This document shows positions 1 through 8,648 of a stretch of DNA of 64,000 bases, piece by piece. The DNA is taken from contig JAIVAN010000007.1 of the NCBI GenBank assembly GCA_020171895.1, forward strand, positions 271,828 to 335,827. Reading direction: 5' to 3'. The translations under genes and the position numbers were made by a program. A model generated the notes under the pieces. It made no database searches. It was not told the DNA's origin and saw only the letters and a list, made by a program, of their open reading frames with translations. This DNA comes from Bacillus timonensis. GTDB lineage: Bacteria; Bacillota; Bacilli; Bacillales; Bacillaceae_L. Numbering within the stretch: position 1 is the first letter of the stretch; every line of letters begins with the position of its first letter.

Positions 1-428
1 CCAAATGCTAATACCATCGCAACAAAAGCTCCTGTAATAGAAGCAGTTCTTGTTCCTCCATCAGCTTGGATCACATCACAATCAATCCAAATAGTTCTTT
101 CTCCCATTTTTTCTAAATCGACTACTGATCGTAGTGCTCTACCAATTAAACGTTGAATTTCCATTGTGCGTCCGGAAATTTTTCCTTTGCTAGATTCTCG
201 AATGTTTCTTTGTTCTGTAGCCCTCGGTAGCATAGAGTATTCTGCAGTAATCCAACCTTTCCCTTGTCCTCTCATAAAAGGTGGTACACGTTCTTCTATA
301 CTTGCATTACAAATAACTTTCGTTTCACCTACCGTGATAAGTACCGATCCCTCTGGATGCTTTATGTAATTTGAATCTATTGTTACAGTTCTTAGTTCAT
401 CTTTATTACGACCATCTACTCTAATCAT
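1..428 (-). CDS. rph: Ribonuclease PH (3' part beyond window)
   Basis: Phosphorolytic 3'-5' exoribonuclease that trims tRNA 3' ends. The first 142 codons are visible and the gene runs off the left edge. The protein begins [13 protein letters not shown] and contains the family segments [16 protein letters not shown] and [11 protein letters not shown], both typical of RNase PH. The ATG at 428 follows an AGGAGG ribosome binding site. It lies downstream of gerM, as in Bacillus subtilis, with a probable terminator hairpin between the two genes. Confidence 0.95.
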   Translation of the reverse strand, partial: MIRVDGRNKDELRTVTIDSNYIKHPEGSVLITVGETKVICNASIEERVPPFMRGQGKGWITAEYSMLPRATEQRNIRESSKGKISGRTMEIQRLIGRALRSVVDLEKMGERTIWIDCDVIQADGGTRTASITGAFVAMVLAF

Positions 429-461
429 TTCAAACCTCCTATTTGTTAAAGCGTCACAGTA

Positions 462-502
462 CAAAAAGAAGAGGCGGGCCAATTTGCCAACCTCTTAACT
501 CT
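462..502 (-). terminator. Probable terminator between gerM and rph
   Basis: Read on the minus strand, AAGAGG pairs with CCTCTT across a TTGGC/GCC inner stem and is followed by CTTTTT. The hairpin is imperfect, so partial read-through into rph is likely. Confidence 0.5.
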
Positions 503-531
503 TCTATATATAGTATATCAAAATTTTATCA

Positions 532-1593
532 TTAGAAACTACCAGTGTTTACTTTTTCTGGTCTAGTAACCGGCTCAGTTAATGGCTTACCGTCTTCACT
601 CACAACCTCAGAACTACCGTCAACTGTAATTGAAACACTTTCTACACCTGATTGTTCTGTTAAGGATAGAACTAAAGAGTTTAGAACATGTTTAGAAATC
701 ATTTTTTCATCGAAGCTACCAAAAATTGCTTCGTTAAAATTTAATGTTACCTTTCCATCTACATAAGTTGCACCTAAGAGCTTTACATTTGCTTGGAAGT
801 CACTTAATAGGTTTGAAGAATAGCTAGGCCCTTTAATTAATTCATTTACTACAGCAAAAATATTATCTTCCTCTGAATTTTTAATTCTTCTAGTGATTGG
901 AACGTAATATTCTTTTCCATTATGTTCTGCTAGGAAATATAATGTAACTGGCCTTGAATTCGTAATATCAACAACAGTACTATTATCTAAATTGATTCCA
1001 TCAGCTCGATTTAATCCTTCAGAAACAGGTGTACCATTAACTGGCATTTCATTTAATTCATGTCCATTAATTCTAATTTGAACATTTTTAATGTTTTCAA
1101 ATTGCGTTAATGTCCATGTTATTGCTTGTAGAATTTTCATTTCATCTTCAGCCTGATAATTTGCAAATTCTTTTGAGAAATCGACAATAATCGTATCTTC
1201 TTTCATATTAACATCAACTTGCGTATCTTGAGGTAACACAGCTCTAAACCCGTTAGGCAGTAATTCTGCAACTGGACCACCTTCTACTAAATATTCTAAA
1301 ACTTGTTTGGCAACGCCATCTGTTTTAGGAAGAGCAACTGTTTGAGGTACAACCAGACCATTGCTGTCAATTAAGTACAGCTCCCTCATGACAGTATCAG
1401 TAGTTGCCTCATCATCTGTATTTGTTGTCGTGTCTTGCCCATTCACTTTCTCTGCATCACCGTTATAAGAAACGTCTTGAGGTGGATCAATCTCTTCTAC
1501 ATTTTGTTCTCCATTAAGTAATCCACAGCCTGATAGTAAAATAGCAGATGATAAAACAGAAGCCGCAATTTTTGATTTCGTTCCTTTGCGCAT
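532..1593 (-). CDS. gerM: Spore germination / sporulation lipoprotein GerM
   Basis: Lipoprotein of the mother cell/forespore envelope, needed for normal sporulation and germination in Bacillus. A signal peptide ends in a lipobox LLSGC with the lipidated cysteine at residue 23. An acidic, Thr-rich linker (about residues 30-65) follows, then two GerMN domains at about 80-185 and 215-330. The length of 353 residues is near that of the B. subtilis protein. A terminator separates it from racE upstream. The assignment rests on sequence pattern and on its place between racE and rph. Confidence 0.93.
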   Translation of the reverse strand: MRKGTKSKIAASVLSSAILLSGCGLLNGEQNVEEIDPPQDVSYNGDAEKVNGQDTTTNTDDEATTDTVMRELYLIDSNGLVVPQTVALPKTDGVAKQVLEYLVEGGPVAELLPNGFRAVLPQDTQVDVNMKEDTIIVDFSKEFANYQAEDEMKILQAITWTLTQFENIKNVQIRINGHELNEMPVNGTPVSEGLNRADGINLDNSTVVDITNSRPVTLYFLAEHNGKEYYVPITRRIKNSEEDNIFAVVNELIKGPSYSSNLLSDFQANVKLLGATYVDGKVTLNFNEAIFGSFDEKMISKHVLNSLVLSLTEQSGVESVSITVDGSSEVVSEDGKPLTEPVTRPEKVNTGSF

Positions 1594-1700
1594 TCTTTTC
1601 CCTCCTAGGTAGTTTGTACTTCTATGTATACGAGCTATTTTAAAAATTAGACCGGTTTTGGAGAGAAATTTTGGACAAATTATAAATTTAATACAATATC

Positions 1701-1732
1701 AAAAAAAAAGCCTTTCAGCTATGGCTAAAAGG
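1701..1732 (-). terminator. Intrinsic terminator of racE
   Basis: On the minus strand the hairpin CCTTTTAGCC/AGCTGAAAGG is followed by nine T residues. It starts three bases after the racE stop codon. Confidence 0.85.
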
Positions 1733-1734
1733 AC

Positions 1735-2529
1735 TTATAGTTTTATTGATTTCACATTTTCTATAGGATGCTCAAACCAGTTTGACGCTATTTTTTGAAA
1801 AATTTCTTTATCTCCTGTAGTTAAGAACAAATGGTCATCTTTTAGACGATCTTTGTTTAATAACCCACTGTAATATAAAACCGTACTTACTTCTCGTGCT
1901 GTTTCATCCCCAGAGCAAATTAATTTAACACGGTCGCCCATGTAATTTTGAATAGTTTGCCTTAACAGCGGATAATGCGTACAACCAAGTATTAGCGTAT
2001 CTAGTTTACTATCTCTTAGTTGTTCTAGTGAAGAGGCTACTATTTCTTTTGCTTTACTTCCTTCATAATTACCACTTTCAACTAATGGAACAAATGCAGG
2101 GCAAGCTAAACTCTCAACCGTAATTTGATTATTAATTGATTTAAGAGCTATTTCGTATGCACCGCTATCTATTGTTCCAACTGTCCCTATAACACCAACA
2201 TGTTTATTTTCTGTTACCTTCAAAGCTGTCCTTGCACCAGGATATACGACTCCTATTACAGGAATAGATAATTGTGATTGAATTTCCTCCATCACTAGTG
2301 CTGTTGCAGTATTGCATGCAATGACAAGCATTTTAATATCAAAAGACAATAAATAGTTCGTCAATTCCCATGTGAATTGACGAACCTCATCTTTTGGCCG
2401 TGGACCGTATGGACATCTAGCAGTATCTCCTAAGTAAATAATCTTTTCTTTAGGTAATTGGCGCATAATTTCTTTCGCAACGGTTAACCCGCCTACACCT
2501 GAGTCTATAATCCCTATTGGTCTATACAA
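1735..2529 (-). CDS. racE: Glutamate racemase
   Basis: Converts L- to D-glutamate for peptidoglycan synthesis in the cytoplasm. The sequence shows [11 protein letters not shown] at the N-terminus. The two catalytic cysteines are in ACNTAT (Cys72) and GCTHYPLL (Cys183). At 264 residues it is of usual length. The start is a TTG preceded by GAGG at a spacing of seven; no ATG fits. Its ribosome binding site overlaps the end of the upstream MarR gene, so the two genes are probably co-transcribed and coupled. Confidence 0.96.
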   Translation of the reverse strand: MYRPIGIIDSGVGGLTVAKEIMRQLPKEKIIYLGDTARCPYGPRPKDEVRQFTWELTNYLLSFDIKMLVIACNTATALVMEEIQSQLSIPVIGVVYPGARTALKVTENKHVGVIGTVGTIDSGAYEIALKSINNQITVESLACPAFVPLVESGNYEGSKAKEIVASSLEQLRDSKLDTLILGCTHYPLLRQTIQNYMGDRVKLICSGDETAREVSTVLYYSGLLNKDRLKDDHLFLTTGDKEIFQKIASNWFEHPIENVKSIKL

Positions 2530-2538
2530 AAAATCGCC

Positions 2539-3003
2539 TCATTCTGCTTTCATATCTTGATGTAATTTAGACAAATTTTTATCCAATAATAAAATTTCTT
2601 CTTGAGAAAAATTCACTAATACTTCATTTAAGTAGCCTTGTCGTTTTTTAATCACTTCATCGATGATACGCTCACCTTCTTCTAATAAGTGAATACGAAC
2701 AACTCGTCTGTCATTAGGATCTTTTACTCTAAGTACAAGATGATTTTTCTCCATACGATCAACTAAATCAGTTGTCGTACTACAAGCTAAATACATTTTA
2801 TTCGATAACTCTCCAATTGTCATGTCACCGTCTTCAAATAACCATTGTAACGCAACAAATTGTGGTGGGGTAATGGTATAGTTACTTAAAATTTCTCGTC
2901 CTTTTTGCTTAATAATTGCACTAATATAACGTAATGATTTTTCGATATCAGCGACGACCTGTTCTTGATGATTCGTCGGTACATTCGATTCTTTCACAGT
3001 CAT
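2539..3003 (-). CDS. ysmB: MarR-family transcriptional regulator (YsmB-like)
   Basis: Winged-helix DNA-binding regulator of 154 residues. The segment MTIGELSNKMYLACSTTTDLVDRM is the recognition helix region, and DPNDRRVVRI is the beta-wing, with the conserved D-R-R of MarR proteins. The ATG at 3003 follows GGAGGGA. It sits between gerE and racE as in B. subtilis ysmB. Its ligand and target genes are not evident; autoregulation or control of racE would be plausible but is not shown. Confidence 0.9.
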   Translation of the reverse strand: MTVKESNVPTNHQEQVVADIEKSLRYISAIIKQKGREILSNYTITPPQFVALQWLFEDGDMTIGELSNKMYLACSTTTDLVDRMEKNHLVLRVKDPNDRRVVRIHLLEEGERIIDEVIKKRQGYLNEVLVNFSQEEILLLDKNLSKLHQDMKAE

Positions 3004-3142
3004 CTAATCCCTCCTATTACATTTTTACGTTGTTTTTCTTTATTTTCTACTTTTTTTAGACAAAAAGCAAGATGTTTTGTAATGCCACGGGTTAAATGAT
3101 TGAATATTTCGTAATTTTCAAACGTTACATTTATTAAAATAA

Positions 3143-3176
3143 TAAACCGGCCTCCCTATGAAACAGGGAAGCCGGA
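3143..3176 (-). terminator. Intrinsic terminator of gerE
   Basis: The minus strand reads CCGGCTTCCCTG...TAGGGAGGCCGG followed by a weak T/A tract. It lies just after the gerE stop codon. Confidence 0.75.
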
Positions 3177-3181
3177 ATTAC

Positions 3182-3406
3182 TTAAAGCTCAAGTTCTCCC
3201 ATTCGAAGGAGCTCCACAACTGCTTGAGATCGCCCCTTAACTCCAAGCTTCTGCATCGCATTCGAAATGTGGTTCCTAACTGTCTTTTCGCTAATGAATA
3301 ACTCACCCGCGATTTCCTTTGTTGTCTTATCTTGAACTAAAAGTTCAAATACTTCTCTCTCTCTCTTAGTTAGTAGTGGCTTTGGTTGAAAATCTTTCTC
3401 CTTCAA
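3182..3406 (-). CDS. gerE: Spore-coat regulator GerE (LuxR-type HTH)
   Basis: Late mother-cell transcription factor that activates or represses sigma-K-dependent coat genes. The 74 residues are almost wholly a LuxR-type helix-turn-helix, with [12 protein letters not shown] and [18 protein letters not shown]. The start is set at a TTG preceded by AAGGAGGG. This gives exactly the 74-residue length of B. subtilis GerE. An in-frame hydrophobic stretch continues upstream to an ATG at 3535. That ATG has no ribosome binding site, and a sigma-K promoter lies inside the stretch, so it is taken as non-coding. Confidence 0.95.
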   Translation of the reverse strand: MKEKDFQPKPLLTKREREVFELLVQDKTTKEIAGELFISEKTVRNHISNAMQKLGVKGRSQAVVELLRMGELEL

Positions 3407-3471
3407 GTATTGTAACCCTCCTTGCTTTAGCCAGAGCTGTTCTTTCCGGATGGGTATATATTTAGTCACAA

Positions 3472-3499
3472 TATAGTATGAGAAATAGATTATTGCTGT
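3472..3499 (-). promoter_or_regulatory. Sigma-K promoter of gerE
   Basis: The -10 element CATACTATA fits the sigma-K consensus CATANNNTA perfectly. It lies 17 bases after an AC -35 core. It is about 65 bases upstream of the gerE TTG start, and gerE is a sigma-K gene in B. subtilis. Confidence 0.75.
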
Positions 3500-3571
3500 G
3501 ACAAAAAAGAAAGATATAGTTAAGAAATACTCCATTTTAATTACTTTTTCGTTTTGAGTTTTATTTAGGAA

Positions 3572-4039
3572 TTAATTCACTTGAAATTTTTGGTCATTCA
3601 TTAACAATTCTTTAACCTCTTCGGACCAAGGTGAGCTCTTACCTGTACTTTTAGAAATTTGAACAATTGTACCTCTTCCACTAAACACAATTTCACCTTC
3701 ATTTGTTGTCCCCATATAGTGAAGATCGATTGAAGATGAGCCAATATGATTTACCTTCACATAGACCTTTAAATGTTGATCAAAAAATACTTGTTTAATA
3801 AAATCACACTGAATATTCGCTACAACTGGTATTTCAGTACTTGCTGACAACGTCCACTTTTGCATTAGTCCAATCCGTTTAAAAAATTCAATTCTCGCTT
3901 CTTCAAAATACACGAATGGAACAGTATTATTTAAATGTCCGAACATGTCAGTCTCAGAGAATCTTACTTTTACAGAATGATAAAAATGAAATGACTCTTG
4001 CCAACTCTTTATATTTTCTATGTATGGTATATGTGACAT
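3572..4039 (-). CDS. ysmA: Acyl-CoA thioesterase, hot-dog fold (YsmA-like)
   Basis: A 155-residue hot-dog-fold protein of the 4-hydroxybenzoyl-CoA thioesterase group, presumably hydrolysing acyl-CoA esters in the cytoplasm. The segment VRFSETDMFGHLNNTVPFVYFEEAR is the family signature, with the catalytic Asp in the ETDMFGHLNN block. It lies between gerE and sdhB as in B. subtilis. The natural substrate is unknown. Confidence 0.88.
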   Translation of the reverse strand: MSHIPYIENIKSWQESFHFYHSVKVRFSETDMFGHLNNTVPFVYFEEARIEFFKRIGLMQKWTLSASTEIPVVANIQCDFIKQVFFDQHLKVYVKVNHIGSSSIDLHYMGTTNEGEIVFSGRGTIVQISKSTGKSSPWSEEVKELLMNDQKFQVN

Positions 4040-4090
4040 AGTTGTGCCCCTTTTTTCTTTTTATTTTACAATAAAAGCGATAAAAAAAAT

Positions 4091-4126
4091 AAAAAAATGC
4101 CTTCTCAAAAACATTTGAGAAGGCAT
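4091..4126 (-). terminator. Strong terminator of sdhCAB
   Basis: ATGCCTTCTCAAA and TTTGAGAAGGCAT form a 13-bp stem followed on the minus strand by seven T residues. It closes the sdh operon, and because the stem is symmetrical it may also act for the other strand. Confidence 0.9.
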
Positions 4127-4133
4127 ATCGGTT

Positions 4134-4895
4134 TTAAACTTGATCACTTCCAAAGAAACTTCTGAATGATTGAATCGTTGTATCTCTGTTAAGAGCAGCA
4201 ATCGAAGTTGTTAACGGAATACCTTTCGGACATGATTGTACGCAGTTTTGTGAGTTTCCACAGTTTGCAAGCCCACCATCTCCCATAATCGTCTCTAAAC
4301 GCTCTGCTTTATTCATAGCACCCGTTGGATGAGCGTTGAATAAACGAACTTGAGATAATGGAGCAGGTCCGATAAAATCTGATTTACTGTTAACGTTAGG
4401 ACAAGCCTCTAAACAAACACCACAAGTCATACATTTTGATAACTCGTATGCCCATTGACGCTTTGTTTCAGGCATTCTCGGTCCAGGTCCTAAATCGTAA
4501 GTACCATCAATTGGAATCCAAGCTTTAACCTTCTTTAATGAGTCAAACATTCTTTTACGATCGACCTGTAAATCACGTACAACCGGGAAAGTTCTCATTG
4601 GTTGTAAGCGAATAGGCTGTTCTAATTGATCAACTAACGCCGTACAAGATTGACGAGGTTTTCCGTTGATAATCATTGAGCATGCTCCACAAACTTCCTC
4701 AAGACAGTTCATATCCCATGAAATAGGTGCAACAGTATTTCCGTTAATATCAACTGGATTTCTACGAATCTCCATTAATGCAGAAATAACATTCATATTT
4801 GGTCGATATGGCACATCAAATTTTTCTTCATAAGGGGCTGTTTCTGGACTATCTTGACGAGTAATAACAAAACGTACTACTTTATTTTCACTCAT
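4134..4895 (-). CDS. sdhB: Succinate dehydrogenase iron-sulfur subunit
   Basis: Electron-transfer subunit of respiratory complex II. The plant-type 2Fe-2S site is CLEEVCGACS with a downstream Cys. The 4Fe-4S and 3Fe-4S ligands are in CMTCGVCLEACPN and CGNSQNCVQSCPKG. At 253 residues it is of normal length. Two bases separate it from the sdhA stop, so the pair is translationally coupled. It is the last gene of sdhCAB. Confidence 0.98.
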   Translation of the reverse strand: MSENKVVRFVITRQDSPETAPYEEKFDVPYRPNMNVISALMEIRRNPVDINGNTVAPISWDMNCLEEVCGACSMIINGKPRQSCTALVDQLEQPIRLQPMRTFPVVRDLQVDRKRMFDSLKKVKAWIPIDGTYDLGPGPRMPETKRQWAYELSKCMTCGVCLEACPNVNSKSDFIGPAPLSQVRLFNAHPTGAMNKAERLETIMGDGGLANCGNSQNCVQSCPKGIPLTTSIAALNRDTTIQSFRSFFGSDQV

Positions 4896-4897
4896 TG

Positions 4898-6661
4898 TTA
4901 GTTATCCCCCTTTTTTGATTTAGAATAATCACGTTTACGCGGTTTAATTAGAGATGTATCTACATCATCATAACGGAACGCAGGTGCAGATTTTGGACCT
5001 GTAAATGTAGCGATCGTTGTTTTTAACCACTCTTCGTCATTACGTTCTGGAAACTCTGGTTTGTAATGAGCTCCACGGCTCTCATTTCTATTATATGCTC
5101 CAAGTGTTACAACTCTTGAAAGTTCCAGCATGTTTTGTAGCTGACGAGTAAATACCGCACCTTGGTTACTCCACTTCGCCGTATCATGCATATTAATATT
5201 TTCAAAACGTTCCATAAGCTCTTGGATTTTTTGATCTGTTTGTAAAAGTTTGTCATTGTGACGAACAACCGTTACGTTATCTGTCATCCACTCTCCAAGC
5301 TCTTTATGAAGAATGTAAGCATTTTCGTTTCCATCAAGCTTTAAAATTCGGTTCCATTTATCCTCTTGTTCTTTAACAGCGCGATCAAATATAGAAGAAG
5401 AAATAGATTCCGTAGTTTTTTCTAGTCCATTCATATATTTAACTGCATTAGGCCCAGCTACCATTCCACCATAAATAGCAGATAATAGAGAGTTAGCACC
5501 TAATCGATTGGCACCATGCTGTGAGTAATCACATTCACCTGCAGCAAATAATCCAGGGATATTTGTCATTTGGTCATAATCAACCCATAATCCACCCATT
5601 GAATAGTGGACAGCAGGGAATATCTTCATCGGAACTTTACGTGGATCGTCTCCCATGAACTTTTCATAGATTTCAATGATACCACCTAGTTTAACATCTA
5701 ATTCTTTAGGATCCTTATGAGATAAGTCAAGGTATACCATGTTTTCACCATTGATACCTAATTTTAAATCTACACATACATGGAAGATTTCACGAGTAGC
5801 AATATCACGTGGAACTAAGTTTCCATATGCAGGATACTTCTCTTCTAGGAAGTACCATGGCTTACCATCCTTGTATGTCCAAACTCGTCCACCTTCTCCA
5901 CGAGCAGATTCACTCATTAGACGTAGTTTGTCATCACCTGGAATTGCCGTTGGATGAATTTGAATGAATTCTCCATTTGCGTAATGTACACCTTGTTGAT
6001 ATACAATTGATGCAGCAGAACCAGTATTAATAACTGAGTTCGTTGATTTACCAAAGATAATTCCAGGACCACCTGTTGCCATAATAACAGCTTCGGCTGG
6101 GAAAGATTTGATTTCCATTGAAGTAAGGTCTTGTGCTACGACTCCACGACAGACTTTATCGTCATCTAAAACCGCACCTAAAAACTCCCAACCTTCATAT
6201 TTTGTAACTAAACCAGCAACTTCATAGCGTCGAACTTGCTCGTCTAGTGCATATAATAATTGTTGACCCGTAGTCGCACCAGCAAATGCAGTACGGTGAT
6301 GTTGAGTTCCACCAAAACGACGGAAGTCTAGTAATCCCTCAGGAGTACGGTTAAACATTACCCCCATACGATCTAATAAGTGAATAATTCCAGGAGCAGC
6401 TTCAGTCATCGCTTTAACTGGTGGTTGATTTGCTAAGAAATCCCCACCATAAACTGTATCATCGAAGTGTTCCCAAGGAGAATCTCCTTCCCCTTTTGTA
6501 TTAACCGCACCATTTATTCCACCTTGTGCACACACTGAGTGAGAACGTTTTACAGGTACTAATGAAAATAAGTCGACCTGAACACCTTCTTCAGCTGCTT
6601 TAATTGTAGCCATAAGTCCTGCTAATCCACCGCCGACTACGATAATTCTTCCTTTACTCAA
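4898..6661 (-). CDS. sdhA: Succinate dehydrogenase flavoprotein subunit
   Basis: Catalytic subunit oxidising succinate to fumarate with covalently bound FAD. The N-terminal dinucleotide fold is VVGGGLAGLMA. The FAD-linkage region RSHSVCAQGGINGA and the active-site blocks FIQIHPTAIPG and SARGEGGRVW are all present. The length is 587 residues. The gene lies between sdhC and sdhB in the canonical Bacillus order CAB. Confidence 0.98.
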   Translation of the reverse strand: MSKGRIIVVGGGLAGLMATIKAAEEGVQVDLFSLVPVKRSHSVCAQGGINGAVNTKGEGDSPWEHFDDTVYGGDFLANQPPVKAMTEAAPGIIHLLDRMGVMFNRTPEGLLDFRRFGGTQHHRTAFAGATTGQQLLYALDEQVRRYEVAGLVTKYEGWEFLGAVLDDDKVCRGVVAQDLTSMEIKSFPAEAVIMATGGPGIIFGKSTNSVINTGSAASIVYQQGVHYANGEFIQIHPTAIPGDDKLRLMSESARGEGGRVWTYKDGKPWYFLEEKYPAYGNLVPRDIATREIFHVCVDLKLGINGENMVYLDLSHKDPKELDVKLGGIIEIYEKFMGDDPRKVPMKIFPAVHYSMGGLWVDYDQMTNIPGLFAAGECDYSQHGANRLGANSLLSAIYGGMVAGPNAVKYMNGLEKTTESISSSIFDRAVKEQEDKWNRILKLDGNENAYILHKELGEWMTDNVTVVRHNDKLLQTDQKIQELMERFENINMHDTAKWSNQGAVFTRQLQNMLELSRVVTLGAYNRNESRGAHYKPEFPERNDEEWLKTTIATFTGPKSAPAFRYDDVDTSLIKPRKRDYSKSKKGDN

Positions 6662-6731
6662 AGTGACTCACTCCCCTTTAGACAATTGTCCAAATTCTAC
6701 TATTAATTCAACGAAGTTGTTAGAATCAAAA

Positions 6732-7340
6732 TTAAATAAACGCTAAGATTGTACGAACTCCTACAAAAGTAAGTGCAAAGAAAATACCAATCGTTACATA
6801 TGAAGATATTTTCTGTGAACGTGGAGTTACTGTTAATCCCCAACTTACTCCAAATGACCATAAACCATTAGCAAAGTGGAATGTAGTTGAAATGACACCA
6901 ACCATATAGAAAATCAACATTGGTGTTGAACTTAAAATGTTTTCCATCATTTGATAGTTAACCTCTGCACCAAAAGCAGCTGCAATTCTAGTTTCCCATA
7001 CATGCCATGCTACGAATATAAGTGTAATTACCCCAGAAATACGTTGTAATAGGAACATCCAGTTACGGAAATAACTATAATTACTCACATTATTTTTTGC
7101 TGTAAAAGCAATATAGAGACCATAAATTGCGTGAAATAATAAAGGTAAGAAAATTACAAATGTCTCAAGCACATAACGAAATGGAAGACTTTCCATAAAG
7201 TGAGCCGCATTGTTGAACGCTTCCTCACCTTTAGTTGCAAAATGATTCACGACTAAGTGTTGAATTAAGAATATTCCAACTGGAATTACACCTAAAAGTG
7301 AATGAAGTTTGCGATTAATAAATTCTCGGTTTCCTGCCAT
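6732..7340 (-). CDS. sdhC: Succinate dehydrogenase cytochrome b558 subunit
   Basis: Membrane anchor of complex II carrying two hemes and the menaquinone site. It is 202 residues with five predicted membrane helices and histidines in or near them (for example LIQHLVVNHF, FHAIYG, VAWHVWETR, TFHFANGLWSFG) as expected for a di-heme B-type enzyme. The ATG follows a run of six G residues that serves as ribosome binding site. It is the first gene of the operon, behind a leader of about 240 bases. Confidence 0.97.
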   Translation of the reverse strand: MAGNREFINRKLHSLLGVIPVGIFLIQHLVVNHFATKGEEAFNNAAHFMESLPFRYVLETFVIFLPLLFHAIYGLYIAFTAKNNVSNYSYFRNWMFLLQRISGVITLIFVAWHVWETRIAAAFGAEVNYQMMENILSSTPMLIFYMVGVISTTFHFANGLWSFGVSWGLTVTPRSQKISSYVTIGIFFALTFVGVRTILAFI

Positions 7341-7352
7341 ACTTTACCCCCC

Positions 7353-7385
7353 TTAATAATACAAAGCAACACAAGTGCTTTTCAT
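7353..7385 (-). CDS. Possible 10-residue leader peptide before sdhC
   Basis: An ATG preceded by GGAG (nine bases) opens the frame MKSTCVALYY. Its TAA stop abuts the GGGGGG ribosome binding site of sdhC. A ribosome ending here would sit on the sdhC start region, so the frame could couple or tune sdhC translation. It is inferred only from layout; no conservation was tested. Confidence 0.35.
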   Translation of the reverse strand: MKSTCVALYY

Positions 7386-7832
7386 AAAACATTTCTCCAA
7401 ATACATATAAATAAAACCGTACCGATAAAAGAAAAACAATATGGAACAAGTTCTTTCTTTGATTTAATAATTTTATTAGTTTAACAGAAAGACATTGTTG
7501 CAAAACGAATGAAAACCTTTGCATTTCAATCCAAAAAAAAATGTCGAAAGAATCCAAGTTTTTTTTATCAGTATAATGTAACAAGTACATTTTACTCCCA
7601 TAAATAGAGAGCGTCAAGAAAACGCGTACACAAAATGTTCAATAACTGACAAAATATTTACCAATTTACTTTCCTATAAGTATTCCTTTTTGTCCCTAAA
7701 CAAGCGCACTATTGTATGTAAATAAAAGAAAATTCCTTAATAATTATTTATTACACCGTTCATTTGTTCATGAAATCATGTTTCTTTCATTGGAAATTGT
7801 TATATAATAACAAAGAGAAAGAGGGGACCCGT
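7386..7832. other. sdhC-yslB divergent intergenic region
   Basis: This gap of about 450 bases holds the sdh leader and promoter on the minus strand. On the plus strand there is a TATAAT at 7803-7808, a possible -10 for yslB with no convincing -35. The middle (about 7620-7800) is AT-rich and no gene was recognised in it. Confidence 0.6.
7589..7617 (-). promoter_or_regulatory. Sigma-A promoter of sdhCAB
   Basis: TTGACG and TAAAAT are separated by 17 bases on the minus strand. Transcription would start near 7582 and give a leader of about 240 bases. In B. subtilis the sdh transcript is a target of the iron-sparing sRNA FsrA; pairing was not checked here. Confidence 0.75.
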
Positions 7833-8279
7833 GTGAACAACATCCAAGTAAATAACGAAAAAGATTTCACAGACTATCCTAACATTCCTATATTTGGATA
7901 CGATCTTATTAGAGAGGTTGTCCTATCTGATTTGTTAGGAAAAGATTCACCCCAATTACTATATTGGGCAGGAAAAAGTCTAGCTAGAAAGTATCCTTTA
8001 CAGACGATAGAAGAGCTAATTCAGTTTTTCCATAATGCAGGCTGGGGAGACTTACATGTTCATTCAGAGAAAAAGTATGAGATTGATTTCCATTTAACAG
8101 GAGAAATTATTTCACATCGCTTTCGTACATTTGAAAAGTGCACTTTCCAACTTGAAGCTGGTTTCTTAGCACAGCAAATTCAGCAATTAAAAAACCATAT
8201 TACAGAAACGTTTGAGCAGCAAAAAAAGCGGTCACAGAAAGTGATTTTTACTGTGAAGTGGGATAAGGAAAGTTTATAG
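7833..8279 (+). CDS. yslB: YslB-like protein (DUF2507)
   Basis: Protein of 148 residues matching the Bacillus YslB pattern: YDLIREVVLSDLLGKD, LLYWAGKSLARKYPL, GWGDL and a conserved QLEAGFLAQQIQ segment. Its function is not established. The start is taken as GTG at 7833, behind GAAAGAGGGG. An upstream in-frame ATG at 7764 would add 23 residues lacking family similarity. It diverges from sdhCAB as in B. subtilis. The stop codon is directly followed by a copy of the dispersed hairpin repeat. Confidence 0.88.
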   Translation: MNNIQVNNEKDFTDYPNIPIFGYDLIREVVLSDLLGKDSPQLLYWAGKSLARKYPLQTIEELIQFFHNAGWGDLHVHSEKKYEIDFHLTGEIISHRFRTFEKCTFQLEAGFLAQQIQQLKNHITETFEQQKKRSQKVIFTVKWDKESL

Positions 8280-8528
8280 GCTACCTTGAAAATACCACTC
8301 TGTATATGGGGTGTTAACCTTCGTTGCAGGACTCTCGCTTTCCGCCTGGCGCTCCTGGAGCCTCCTCGGCTTCGCCTGTGGGGTCTCCAGTCCAGCGCAT
8401 CTCCCGCAGGACTTGAATAAGCTTCCTTGAATCTTCACCGCACGAAGGAAATGCGTTAGCATTTTCGAGGAGTCTCGGTCCTTCCACTACGGTTAACACG
8501 CAATAATTCCTAATGGCCAACATTCTAT
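8280..8528 (+). repeat. Dispersed hairpin repeat, copy 1 (with internal insertion)
   Basis: It begins with GCTACCTTGAAAATA directly after the yslB stop and ends with AACATTCTAT. The outer stem GTGTTAACC/GGTTAACAC is a perfect 9-bp pair; inner stems AGGAC/GTCCT and CTGGAG/CTCCAG also pair. Relative to the other copies it has about 60 extra bases (roughly 8412-8470) inserted in the 3' arm, and its CCGCGGGG block reads CCGCCTGG. Short frames across it are rich in Gly, Glu and Arg and look like translated repeat, not genes. Confidence 0.85.
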
Positions 8529-8620
8529 AAACGCAAAAATCAAATTCACATTTTCATCCTTCTTGGTGAATAAATCCTTCAATTCTTCCAATACAACTAC
8601 AAGACATAAGTTTAATAACA

Positions 8621-8648
8621 AAGCCTCCAATATTGGAGGCTTTTTGTT
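8621..8648. terminator. Terminator after lysC
   Basis: AAGCCTCCAA/TTGGAGGCTT is an 11-bp perfect stem lying seven bases past the lysC stop. A T-tract follows on both strands, stronger on the plus strand, so it may serve both directions. Confidence 0.8.

Noticed and set aside
7315..7617. 100-codon minus-strand frame in the sdhC leader
   Set aside because: No ribosome binding site, overlaps the sdhC start and the promoter, and has no recognisable similarity.
8274..8523. Minus-strand frames across repeat copy 1 giving Gly/Glu/Arg-rich peptides; similar frames in copies 2 and 3
   Set aside because: They are translations of a GC-rich structured repeat, lack ribosome binding sites, and differ in frame between copies.
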